Source: Anaerolinea sp. | Lineage (GTDB): Bacteria > Chloroflexota > Anaerolineae > Anaerolineales > Villigracilaceae | Length of the DNA stretch: 64,000 nt | Direction: 5' to 3' | Assembly (NCBI GenBank): GCA_020723805.1 | Contig: DYID01000004.1 | Coordinates: 1-64,000 of the forward strand | Shown: positions 1 through 6,985 of the stretch, in pieces | Position numbering within the stretch: position 1 is the stretch's first letter | How the letters are laid out: the number at the start of each line of letters is the position of its first letter | The notes under the pieces: generated by a model | Database searches by the model: none | What the model was told of the DNA's origin: nothing | What the model saw: only the letters and a program-made list of their open reading frames with translations | Translations under genes and position numbers: made by a program

Positions 1-33
1 CATTAACTTGATAGCCATCGCCACTTTTCTGTC

Positions 34-2541
34 CAGTTTTTTGGGGTCACTACATTTATTGATTCTGACACAAGACGCTGGTCGAGTGGCTTGCCCGCCA
101 GGGGATTACCGGTCTTAATGCCCTGACGGGCATTTATTGATTCTGACTGCTACATCCAGGCGAAAGCCTTCCCGCTGGAATACGAGTCTTAATGCCCTGA
201 CGGGCATTTATTGATTCTGACTTGTTTCCGGCGTATTTTATTACGCCGGAATTGTTTACGTCTTAATGCCCTGACGGGCATTTATTGATTCTGACGATGG
301 ACAGGAGCCTCTAGATATGTTACAAATGATAGTGTCTTAATGCCCTGACGGGCATTTATTGATTCTGACAATTAGAAGTGTTGGGCTGACCATAAACATC
401 CATGTTATGTCTTAATGCCCTGACGGGCATTTATTGATTCTGACTTAGAAAAAAGACAATGAAAAAGATCGCACTCTCACTGGGTCTTAATGCCCTGACG
501 GGCATTTATTGATTCTGACGAAGACAAGCCATTAGCCCGTTCCGAGGCTTTATATCGGGTCTTAATGCCCTGACGGGCATTTATTGATTCTGACGCAATC
601 CTGAAGCGATGGAAAGTGGAAGGGTTCACGTCAGTCTTAATGCCCTGACGGGCATTTATTGATTCTGACGCACTGGGAGCGGGACACGTTGTTGCAAGCG
701 GCGCGGCAAGTCTTAATGCCCTGACGGGCATTTATTGATTCTGACCAGACAAGACCATGTTGGCATTGTTGAACAACGTTTCGTCTTAATGCCCTGACGG
801 GCATTTATTGATTCTGACAAAACAATGAAAAAGATCGTTTTTGTCGCAGTCACAATCGCGTCTTAATGCCCTGACGGGCATTTATTGATTCTGACGACAA
901 TTTGGGCCCCCGTAGAGACCGAATCTGGAATGTCTTAATGCCCTGACGGGCATTTATTGATTCTGACTCATATTTGCCAGGGGAACTGTACGCCTAGCCC
1001 GTACGGTCTTAATGCCCTGACGGGCATTTATTGATTCTGACGGTTCGAGTAGCCCGATTTCGGACAGAACAGCCAAAACGGTCTTAATGCCCTGACGGGC
1101 ATTTATTGATTCTGACTGGACATCCGTCCGCCCCGGAAAGGACGCAAAAATGGAAGGTCTTAATGCCCTGACGGGCATTTATTGATTCTGACCTTTATCT
1201 GTCCGCTTGGCTAGCCTACCGACCAAATACTAAAGTCTTAATGCCCTGACGGGCATTTATTGATTCTGACCAAAAATCAGCGTAAGCATCACCTTCTGCG
1301 TTCATGGGTCTTAATGCCCTGACGGGCATTTATTGATTCTGACCAAGCACAACCGCTTTATATTCGTACATAAGCAATTAGGTCTTAATGCCCTGACGGG
1401 CATTTATTGATTCTGACAATACTGCATACCGTTGTCTGTGCGCAACGCTTGTACTGGGTCTTAATGCCCTGACGGGCATTTATTGATTCTGACTATCTTT
1501 TCTTGTCAAGGTCTAGCCTCCCCCAAAAAAGTCTTAATGCCCTGACGGGCATTTATTGATTCTGACCCGCCCTCCAGCGAAGCCAACCGACCTGGGCGCG
1601 TGGACAGTCTTAATGCCCTGACGGGCATTTATTGATTCTGACTCCGCGCCGCCTTGAGCCTTGCTCTTCGCACGGTTGGTCTTAATGCCCTGACGGGCAT
1701 TTATTGATTCTGACACGAAAGGAAAAAAACATGTCAACCAGAGTAGAAAGTGTGGGTCTTAATGCCCTGACGGGCATTTATTGATTCTGACCCAATGACC
1801 CCGCATTGCAGTTCATCGTGGACGAGACGTTGAGTCTTAATGCCCTGACGGGCATTTATTGATTCTGACCGTTTTTCCTTTCTGGGCTTGCCGCCCAACT
1901 TTTGTTAGTCTTAATGCCCTGACGGGCATTTATTGATTCTGACCAAGCCAGCGGTCCACCATCTCCTCGTACCGCTTCGCCATATGTCTTAATGCCCTGA
2001 CGGGCATTTATTGATTCTGACTGTAAAGGTGAGGGTGAAGGTCGGGGTCGCCGTCCACGAAGGTCTTAATGCCCTGACGGGCATTTATTGATTCTGACGT
2101 TACAGAGTTGCGCCCGCCTGAGGAAGTTGAAAGGAGTCTTAATGCCCTGACGGGCATTTATTGATTCTGACGAAGTACCAGGACAAGGAAGAGTCCGACA
2201 TTCTGGCGAAAGTCTTAATGCCCTGACGGGCATTTATTGATTCTGACATCCGCCAGTGACGCCATTGAGTTATGATGTCAACGGTCTTAATGCCCTGACG
2301 GGCATTTATTGATTCTGACGTTCCAAGTCGCCTTGAATACCAGTTCCTCAAGATCGGTCTTAATGCCCTGACGGGCATTTATTGATTCTGACGAAATAGG
2401 GAGTTCTATGCACAATATGAGGTAATTGGTCTTAATGCCCTGACGGGCATTTATTGATTCTGACTATAAAAGTGATTGGTCATGATAAAAATCGTAAACT
2501 AATTGGTCTTAATGCCCTGACGGGCATTTATTGATTCTGAC
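34..2541 (-). CRISPR. Type III-A CRISPR array, 33 intact repeats plus one degenerate
   Basis: There are 33 intact 36-nt repeats (first at 112-147, last at 2506-2541) and a decayed one at 34-69, of which only the 17 nt at 53-69 match. Spacers are 36-42 nt. Read on the minus strand the repeat starts GTCAGAATCAAT, contains the hairpin TGCCC-GTCA-GGGCA and ends in ATTAAGAC, which resembles the 8-nt crRNA 5' handle (ATTGAAAC type). This, the decayed repeat at the low-coordinate end and the cas genes on the minus strand all place the leader at 2542 and upward. Cas6 (4711-5559) would cut the repeat hairpins. Intact repeats appear identical by eye. Two spacers (445-483 and 819-859) share a 16-nt core. 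Confidence 0.97.
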
Positions 2542-2734
2542 CCCTGTTTTTCACCGGCACAAAACAGGTATTTTTACCGCCAGAACCGCTGTCATTATAC
2601 CGTACAAATGCCGAATTTTCATCCAAAACATTCGTCCTCTGCCGAATTGACACTCCCAATGAAGGTCCGCGTACCCCCCTCCCCAAAAGGGTCAAAAGCG
2701 GGCGAATCCGGCGGGGGGGTACGCAAACCGCAGT
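2542..2734 (-). promoter_or_regulatory. CRISPR leader with promoter
   Basis: This non-coding stretch lies between cas2 and the first repeat. On the minus strand a perfect TATAAT box sits at 2599-2594, which would start transcription near 2586, about 45 nt before the first repeat. No convincing -35 box is visible. Next to the first repeat is a perfect 8-bp inverted repeat, CCTGTTTT (2543-2550) and AAAACAGG (2561-2568), separated by 10 nt. It could be a leader-anchoring or integration motif for Cas1-Cas2, or a hairpin in the pre-crRNA leader; that role is inferred. Confidence 0.75.
2669..2724. terminator. Inverted repeat after cas2, possible terminator
   Basis: An 11-bp perfect stem is formed by GCGTACCCCCC (2669-2679) and GGGGGGTACGC (2714-2724), with a 34-nt loop. 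It lies just downstream of the cas2 stop codon and before the leader promoter, so it may separate cas operon transcription from the array. No T-run follows it, so a classical intrinsic terminator is not certain. Confidence 0.4.
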
Positions 2735-3022
2735 TTAGACAATCATCGTGCCCGGCGGGGGAGTGATGCGTCCCTGCCCAAGCACGCGCAAACGTCCGCG
2801 GCAGGAGGCGCACAAGGCATACAACCGCAGGCTGTCTTCGTCATCCCGCATGATTTTTCGGACCTTATTGAGCAGTTTTTCCAATTCTACATCGTTCAAG
2901 TACGCCTCGAAGACCGAATCCTGCACGCGCTCGCCCACCGCCTCCATGGCTTTTGCCACCTTTGCCAGGCGCTTCGGGTCGGCGATATCGTAAGTGAGAA
3001 GGTAAAAGGTGCGGTCGGACAT
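2735..3022 (-). CDS. cas2: CRISPR-associated endonuclease Cas2
   Basis: Cas2 forms the Cas1-Cas2 integrase that inserts new spacers at the leader end of the array. The 95-aa product starts MSDRTFYLLTYDIADPKRLA, with the ferredoxin-like first strand and the conserved Asp of YDI, and continues with VQDSVFEAYL typical of the family. The frame stays open upstream to 3082, but that extension is translated AT-rich repeat DNA, so the ATG at 3022 is chosen. No good Shine-Dalgarno precedes it; the repeat occupies that position. Cas2 is the last cas gene before the leader and follows cas1 by 76 nt. Confidence 0.93.
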   Translation of the reverse strand: MSDRTFYLLTYDIADPKRLAKVAKAMEAVGERVQDSVFEAYLNDVELEKLLNKVRKIMRDDEDSLRLYALCASCRGRLRVLGQGRITPPPGTMIV

Positions 3023-3025
3023 GGC

Positions 3026-3098
3026 AGATTTGCGATTTACGATTTTAGATTTGCGATTGACAATCCAAAATCTAAAATCCAAAATCTAAAATCCAAAA
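3026..3098. repeat. AT-rich palindromic element between cas1 and cas2
   Basis: GATTTTAGATTTGCG-type units on the left and CAAAATCTAAAATC-type units on the right flank a GATTGACAATCC core, so the element can fold into a long hairpin. It fills the whole cas1-cas2 gap. Related copies occur at 4014, 4219, 4651, 5563, 6034, 6938, 11955, 15349 and 24945. Confidence 0.85.
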
Positions 3099-4184
3099 TC
3101 ACCGAAACCCCATACCACCGAAATTCGGCTCGCCGCTCTGAATGCAAGCAGCGATCTGCCGCGCCTGCTCGATGAGACACTGCCGCAGAGGGAACTGCAT
3201 CCCCCGCAAGGGATGGGTGAAGCGGGTATCCATGCGGGTTTCATACGCCTGCAAAAAGCGCCGCTGACCGGCTGCTCCAAGCAAAATGGGGCGCTCCGGC
3301 GGACCGGGGCTGAAATCTTCGGGCGTCAGTTGACCGCCGTTCAGGCACCACAAGACGATTCCATCCACGATGGGACGGAACTCCTCCATCAAATCCAAAC
3401 CCAGTCCGGGGCGGTTGTACGCCACCTCGTGCAGGAACCCGGCGTACGGGTCCAGCCCGACCGTTTGCACGGCGCTCGAACACGCCTCTGCCAGCAGAGT
3501 ATATCCAAACGAGAGCAAGACGTTCACGGGGTCGCGCGGCGGGCGGCGGTTGCGGTCGTCGAACTTCCACTTTGGGTCGAAGAGACGGCGCAAGCCTTTG
3601 AAATAAGCCGCCGTCGCCGCCCCTTCCACGCCCAAGAGCGAAGAAAGAGCGGTCTTGCGTTCCACTTCGTCCAGAGCGTGGGAGAGGCTTTCCACACTGG
3701 ATGCAATCTCTGCATCGCCGCGCTCGCGGTTGTGACGCTGAAGCAACGCGCGCTGATGCTGTAACTTAGCGCGAACGAAGCCCTTCGCCATCGCCAGTGC
3801 AAAAGCCGCGTCGCCGCTGCGGGCATATTGGGCGCGGCGCAGGGGAACATGCGGCGTCACCTGTCCCACCAGCCGTCCGCGATATTCCCCGCGCTGGCTG
3901 AGAAATACCACCTCGGTATTTTGCGCGAGGAAGGCGTCTATGGCAGGCGTGGTCAACCCCACATTGCCAAAGATGACCACCTGCTCCACCTGCGAGAGGG
4001 GAACGGAGAGGAGGATTTCGGATGTGCGATTTTCGATTTCGGGATTTTCGATTTGCGATTTTGGATTTGCAATTTGCGATTGCGGATTTGCGATTGCATC
4101 GGGCGAGAGGTCGCGCTCCACCTGCACGCGGCGGTTGCGGATGCGGATTTTGGTTTGTTGTTCCACAAGATATAAGGCTGGCAT
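3099..4184 (-). CDS. cas1: CRISPR-associated integrase Cas1 with a repeat-derived insertion
   Basis: Cas1 is the metal-dependent integrase of spacer acquisition. The 361-aa product starts MPALYLVEQQTKIRIRNR behind a GGGAGG Shine-Dalgarno. The alpha-helical catalytic domain keeps the expected residues: Glu in LGVEGAATAAYF, His in GFLHEV and the acidic LDLMEEFRP segment. It is a stand-alone Cas1 with no reverse transcriptase or Cas4 fusion. Residues about 27-57 (IANPQSQIANPKSQIENPEI and neighbours) are translated from the AT-rich repeat at 4014-4107. They lie in the N-terminal beta-domain just before LLSVPLSQVEQVVIFGN, where other Cas1 proteins have a short turn. The frame is intact and the active site is spared, so the protein may still work. 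Confidence 0.95.
   Translation of the reverse strand: MPALYLVEQQTKIRIRNRRVQVERDLSPDAIANPQSQIANPKSQIENPEIENRTSEILLSVPLSQVEQVVIFGNVGLTTPAIDAFLAQNTEVVFLSQRGEYRGRLVGQVTPHVPLRRAQYARSGDAAFALAMAKGFVRAKLQHQRALLQRHNRERGDAEIASSVESLSHALDEVERKTALSSLLGVEGAATAAYFKGLRRLFDPKWKFDDRNRRPPRDPVNVLLSFGYTLLAEACSSAVQTVGLDPYAGFLHEVAYNRPGLGLDLMEEFRPIVDGIVLWCLNGGQLTPEDFSPGPPERPILLGAAGQRRFLQAYETRMDTRFTHPLRGMQFPLRQCLIEQARQIAACIQSGEPNFGGMGFR
4014..4107. repeat. AT-rich repeat inserted in frame inside cas1
   Basis: About 94 bp of GATTTGCGATTTTGG-type units identical in style to the intergenic elements lie inside cas1 and are translated as a Pro/Ser/Asn/Gln-rich loop. The borders are approximate because the units are imperfect. 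Only GATTT-sense units are present here; the opposite arm seen in the intergenic palindromes is absent. Confidence 0.85.
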
Positions 4185-4218
4185 ACAAACCTCCCTTCAG
4201 CGTTGTTAAGGTGCAACG

Positions 4219-4276
4219 GATTTGCGATTTTGGATTTGCGATTTTAGATTTGCGATTTTAGATTTTAGATTTGCGA
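4219..4276. repeat. AT-rich repeat, left border of the four-helix-bundle pseudogene
   Basis: Four to five GATTTGCGATTTTAG-type units overlap the 3' end of the pseudogene at 4258-4633. The matching units on the other side (4672-4718) run in the opposite orientation, so the pair forms terminal inverted repeats around the pseudogene. Confidence 0.8.
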
Positions 4277-4633
4277 TACCGCAGATTGGCTTTCGCCGTT
4301 TTGTGAGAGGCGGTGAAGATAGCCGTCAGTTCATCCGCTTCTTTGAGCAGCGTATTTCGTTTTTCGCCCGAAACCAGTTTTGCATCGCGCAGCATCTCCA
4401 GCCAGAACAAACTTTCATCGGCTTCTTCTTCCACCACGCCGAGTTTATTGGCAAAATCGGGGCTGGTGCGTCCGCGGCAGGCGGCGCGATAATTGGCGGC
4501 AACAGAGGTGGAGGAACGTATCAATTATTTGGCAATCGTCTCGGCGGCATATTTTTTTCGGCAAGGTTTCGCACAATTCAATCGCCATCAGCGCAAAAGT
4601 CTTTGTGCGGTTTTTCAACTCATCTTCGTTCAT
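4258..4633 (-). pseudogene. Four-helix-bundle protein (S23/IVS-type) pseudogene
   Basis: The first part (start 4633, GGAG Shine-Dalgarno) encodes MNEDELKNRTKTFALMAIEL, the usual first helix of the TIGR02436 four-helix-bundle family known from 23S rRNA intervening sequences. The remainder, in another frame, encodes SSTSVAANYRAACRGR and VVEEEADESLFWLEML. The two are separated by a run of seven A on the coding strand near 4549-4555; removing one A restores the frame. A TAA then stands where the family normally has Gln (before LIRSSTSVAANYR). So there is a frameshift and a nonsense change. The gene has no known Cas role and interrupts the cas1-cas6 junction. The last residues are translated repeat. 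Confidence 0.82.
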
Positions 4634-4650
4634 CGAAAACTCCTTCTTCT

Positions 4651-4718
4651 GATTTGCGCTTTGCGGATTGTCAATCCAAAATCCAAAATCCAAAATCTAA
4701 AATCTAAAATCTAAAATC
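4651..4718. repeat. AT-rich palindromic element, right border of the pseudogene
   Basis: A GATTTGCGCTTTGCG arm, a GGATTGTCAATCC core and CAAAATCTAAAATC units. It overlaps the 3' end of cas6 and supplies the cas6 stop codon (TAG at 4713-4711). Confidence 0.82.
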
Positions 4719-5559
4719 CCCTCGCCTGCCCCAGCCCCTGCGTCGTCCCCGCGCCAACGCCGGAGAAGAGCGCAAACGCCGCCAGGGTGTGAATTTGTCC
4801 CAGCCAAAAACGGTCGAAGTTGGTGGCGGTAAAAGTAATCTGTCCCACCGCGCCGATGCGCATCCCGCCCTCCTTGAGCGGCACCGCGCGGCTCTCCAGG
4901 TCGAAGCGGCTGACCGCCAGGCACTCCTCGGCATAGCGGCGCACTTCGGGCATGAACGCCACCGGCGCAAACGCATTCCACTTTTCGATCAGGCTGTTGA
5001 AGACAAGCGAAGCGGTTGGGAGCGGATGAGAAAGTCCGCCGCTTTTGAAGACCACCGGACTGGTGAACTGGAACGACACCCGGCGCGGAATCTCCACCCC
5101 CGGCAGGAAGCGGCTCCCCAGCGCGGCGTACGAATCAGACCCCGCCCAAGGCTGGGATTCGGTTCCATGAGCCGCCGCCACGCTGAAAGGGATGTGATCC
5201 AATTCCAGCGTGGCGCCCGGCGCGGTTTTAGCAAACTCCAGCAGGAGCGCGGTCAGATCCGCCGCGAGTGAAGTCCAGCGCAGGGAATACGTCTCGCCGG
5301 GCAGGGGGGCGCCGCTTTGCCGCTCGAACTTTCCCATCAAAGTCGAAGCGGTATAAGGGCGGAGGGAATTTGCGATTTGCGATTGCGCCTCGGATGCCGG
5401 AGACGAAGCGTGCAGCCGCTCCGCCAAAGCCGGGTTTGCCTGCCGGACGACATCCAGCAATGCCGCTTGCGAGGCTCTGCCCCACCAGCGGGGAAACTCT
5501 TCGCGGGCGGGTGGAACTTTCAACGGTTGAAGCGTGAGAACGAGGGAGAGAAGGGACAT
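4711..5559 (-). CDS. cas6: CRISPR RNA endoribonuclease Cas6
   Basis: Cas6 cuts the pre-crRNA in the repeat to release crRNAs with the 8-nt handle for the Csm complex. The 282-aa protein has the signature Gly-rich loop near its end (GVGAGTTQGLGQARG) preceded by GAVGQITFTATNFDRFWLGQ, typical of the family's second RAMP fold. The start is MSLLSLVLTLQP at 5559; the longer open frame to 5625 is repeat-derived. Residues about 57-64 (EAQSQIAN) come from a small AT-rich repeat patch at 5367-5388, and the last residues and stop codon come from the element at 4651-4718. No Shine-Dalgarno is visible because a repeat lies immediately upstream. Confidence 0.92.
   Translation of the reverse strand: MSLLSLVLTLQPLKVPPAREEFPRWWGRASQAALLDVVRQANPALAERLHASSPASEAQSQIANSLRPYTASTLMGKFERQSGAPLPGETYSLRWTSLAADLTALLLEFAKTAPGATLELDHIPFSVAAAHGTESQPWAGSDSYAALGSRFLPGVEIPRRVSFQFTSPVVFKSGGLSHPLPTASLVFNSLIEKWNAFAPVAFMPEVRRYAEECLAVSRFDLESRAVPLKEGGMRIGAVGQITFTATNFDRFWLGQIHTLAAFALFSGVGAGTTQGLGQARGF
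5367..5388. repeat. Short AT-rich repeat patch inside cas6
   Basis: Three tandem ATTTGCG-type units, the same unit as in the surrounding intergenic elements, in frame with cas6. They encode part of a linker between the predicted N-terminal segment and RPYTASTLMG. Confidence 0.6.
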
Positions 5560-5562
5560 GGT

Positions 5563-5661
5563 GATTTGCGATTTCTGATTTTCGATTTGCGATTTTCGAT
5601 TGTCAATCCAAAATCTAAAATCCAAAATCTAAAATCCAAAATCTAAAATCTAAAATCTAAA
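5563..5661. repeat. AT-rich palindromic element between cas6 and the Csx15-like gene
   Basis: GATTTGCGATTTTCG units, a GATTGTCAATCC core and at least six AAATCTAAAATCC units give about 100 bp able to form a long hairpin. It supplies the stop codon and last residues (FRF) of the upstream gene and occupies the ribosome-binding region of cas6. Confidence 0.85.
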
Positions 5662-6033
5662 AAGCCTTGCCTCATCACGCACTGCCTGGAGGTTGATGAC
5701 TTCGGCTACCTCAAAGCGCGGCGGGATGGCGCCCTCCACCGGCTTCAGGCGCAAAATGGGCGGGAAGTAGCCCATGCGCCCATGCAGTTCTGCCAGCGTG
5801 AGCGCGGCGATGTAGTTGTAGGAGGGCAGATTGACAATGATGGGCGCGGTCTGCCACTCTTCGGGCGTAAACGTCACCGTCTTGAGAATCTCGCGCAGTT
5901 GCGGCAGGAAGGGCTTCTCTTGCTCGAAGTGAATCGGCAGGGGGATGACCTGCTCCAGCGGATTTTTGGTCAGCGCTTCAATTTGGGCTTTTTGTTCGGG
6001 GGTGAGGGGGTGGGAGAAGTTGAGGAGGATCAT
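5650..6033 (-). CDS. Small CRISPR-associated protein, Csx15-like
   Basis: A 127-aa protein starting MILLNFSHPLTPEQKAQIEA, with a central EEWQTAPIIVNLPSYNYIAA and a conserved-looking LAELHGRMGYFPPILRL segment followed by RFEVAEVINLQAVRDEAR. This pattern matches my recollection of the Csx15 family of small proteins encoded beside type III effectors. Its biochemical role is not visible in the sequence; a function in binding or clearing cOA is possible. It lies between the Can2/Card1-like nuclease and cas6, in the same transcription unit. Upstream is repeat DNA with only a weak GGAAATC Shine-Dalgarno. Confidence 0.75.
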   Translation of the reverse strand: MILLNFSHPLTPEQKAQIEALTKNPLEQVIPLPIHFEQEKPFLPQLREILKTVTFTPEEWQTAPIIVNLPSYNYIAALTLAELHGRMGYFPPILRLKPVEGAIPPRFEVAEVINLQAVRDEARLFRF

Positions 6034-6086
6034 TTGCGATTTCCGATTGTGGATTTTAGATTGGAGATTTTAAATTTGAGGATTGA
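6034..6086. repeat. AT-rich repeat between the Csx15-like and CARF-nuclease genes
   Basis: Degenerate GATTTTAGATTGGAG-type units. They overlap the 3' end of the nuclease gene at 6056-6937, whose last residues (SSNLKSPI) are translated repeat. Confidence 0.7.
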
Positions 6087-6937
6087 AGACCGAGGGTTTC
6101 ATCCAGCGCGGCGCGTAAGCGGGATTGGCTAGGGGCATCCAGCCGCCATCTTCCCGGCGCAGATGCGCGGATGGAGACCAGCACAATTTGGACGCCATAA
6201 GCTTTTGCCAGTTCTTGCAATTGTTCGCCGGGCGTTTTTGCCACAACCCAAATACGGCCAGTGTATGTTCCCAAATATTCTCTGCCTGCAATAGTTGTCA
6301 ATTGATCTAAGCCGTCGCGCTTGCGCTTGTTTGGGCTCAATCCGCTTTTGGCTTCGATGACCGCCGCCTGATTGCCGCGCTGGACAAGGAAGTCAATCTC
6401 GAAAGCAGGGTATTGCAAATTGTGGCGAACATCGTCCGCTTGTGTGCGTAAAAACATAAACAAGGCGGTTTCCTGTTCATTGCTTAAAGGTTTGGACGGC
6501 ACGGATTGCAAGCCGTGTGCCCGCAAGTAATCTTCCGCTGAAATCAAACTCGGCAAGAAATCGGCGGTCTGTTTTATCCCGTTTGCAGTGAAATTCAAAT
6601 GATATAGTTTCGACCGTTTTTTCTCGCTTTCGAGATAAATCACTTCCGCCCCGTGCGAGCGCGCTGATTCGTAGCCTGCCCAAGCCATCGGTTTGGTGCC
6701 GCCGGTCAGGTTGAAGGTCATGCCAGGCTGATAGGCCTGCTCGAATGCAGCACGAATGGATACCAGGTCATAGGGATCGTCCAGCGGGAGTAATTCTGTA
6801 TGCGGCAACAGGGCATGCAGATTTTCCGCCACGCGGCGCGTTTTTTCGGAGTGCGCCAGGATGTGCTGTTTGGGTTTCAGGGCGCGGTCAACCAGAAGGA
6901 CGGGGATGGGCTGTTCACCGATGAGGGAGATTAACAT
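6056..6937 (-). CDS. CARF-PD-(D/E)XK nuclease, Can2/Card1-like (DUF1887)
   Basis: About 293 aa. The N-terminal half is a CARF sensor domain: it begins MLISLIGEQPIPVLLVDRAL and contains the ligand-loop motif NLTGGTKPMAWAGYESAR. The C-terminal half carries a restriction-type nuclease site, FEIDFLVQRGNQAAVIEAKS (Asp about residue 183, Glu-x-Lys about 196-198). Known Can2/Card1 proteins are switched on by cOA and then nick DNA or cut single-stranded nucleic acid; the same is inferred here. It is shorter than Card1 (about 370 aa). The ATG at 6937 is chosen because the upstream extension is repeat DNA. It is co-transcribed with the CARF-HEPN gene upstream. Confidence 0.88.
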   Translation of the reverse strand: MLISLIGEQPIPVLLVDRALKPKQHILAHSEKTRRVAENLHALLPHTELLPLDDPYDLVSIRAAFEQAYQPGMTFNLTGGTKPMAWAGYESARSHGAEVIYLESEKKRSKLYHLNFTANGIKQTADFLPSLISAEDYLRAHGLQSVPSKPLSNEQETALFMFLRTQADDVRHNLQYPAFEIDFLVQRGNQAAVIEAKSGLSPNKRKRDGLDQLTTIAGREYLGTYTGRIWVVAKTPGEQLQELAKAYGVQIVLVSIRASAPGRWRLDAPSQSRLRAALDETLGLQSSNLKSPI

Positions 6938-6976
6938 TGTAGATTGTAGATTTACGATTTTGGATTGGAGATTGGC
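6938..6976. repeat. AT-rich repeat upstream of the CARF-nuclease gene
   Basis: GTAGATTGTAGATTTACGATTTTGG-like units fill most of the 48-nt gap between the two CARF genes and occupy the ribosome-binding region of the downstream gene. Confidence 0.65.
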
Positions 6977-6985
6977 AAGCAAGGG

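Noticed and set aside
477-2378. Short open frames on the minus strand inside the array, encoding repeated SESINARQGIKT peptides
   Set aside because: They are translations of the CRISPR repeat; the peptide follows repeat periodicity and there are no ribosome-binding sites.
70-2505. Self-targeting spacers against this window
   Set aside because: No spacer matched any other part of the window by eye; a proper alignment search was not possible.
3023-3082. N-terminal extension of cas2 (and of cas6 to 5625 and the CARF nuclease to 6982)
   Set aside because: The extra residues (for example FRFWIVNRKSKIVNRKS) are translated AT-rich repeat, and the internal Met matches family starts.
3099-4184. Reverse transcriptase-Cas1 fusion as an explanation for RNA-sense spacers
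   Set aside because: Cas1 is a stand-alone 361-aa protein and no reverse transcriptase gene is present in the window.
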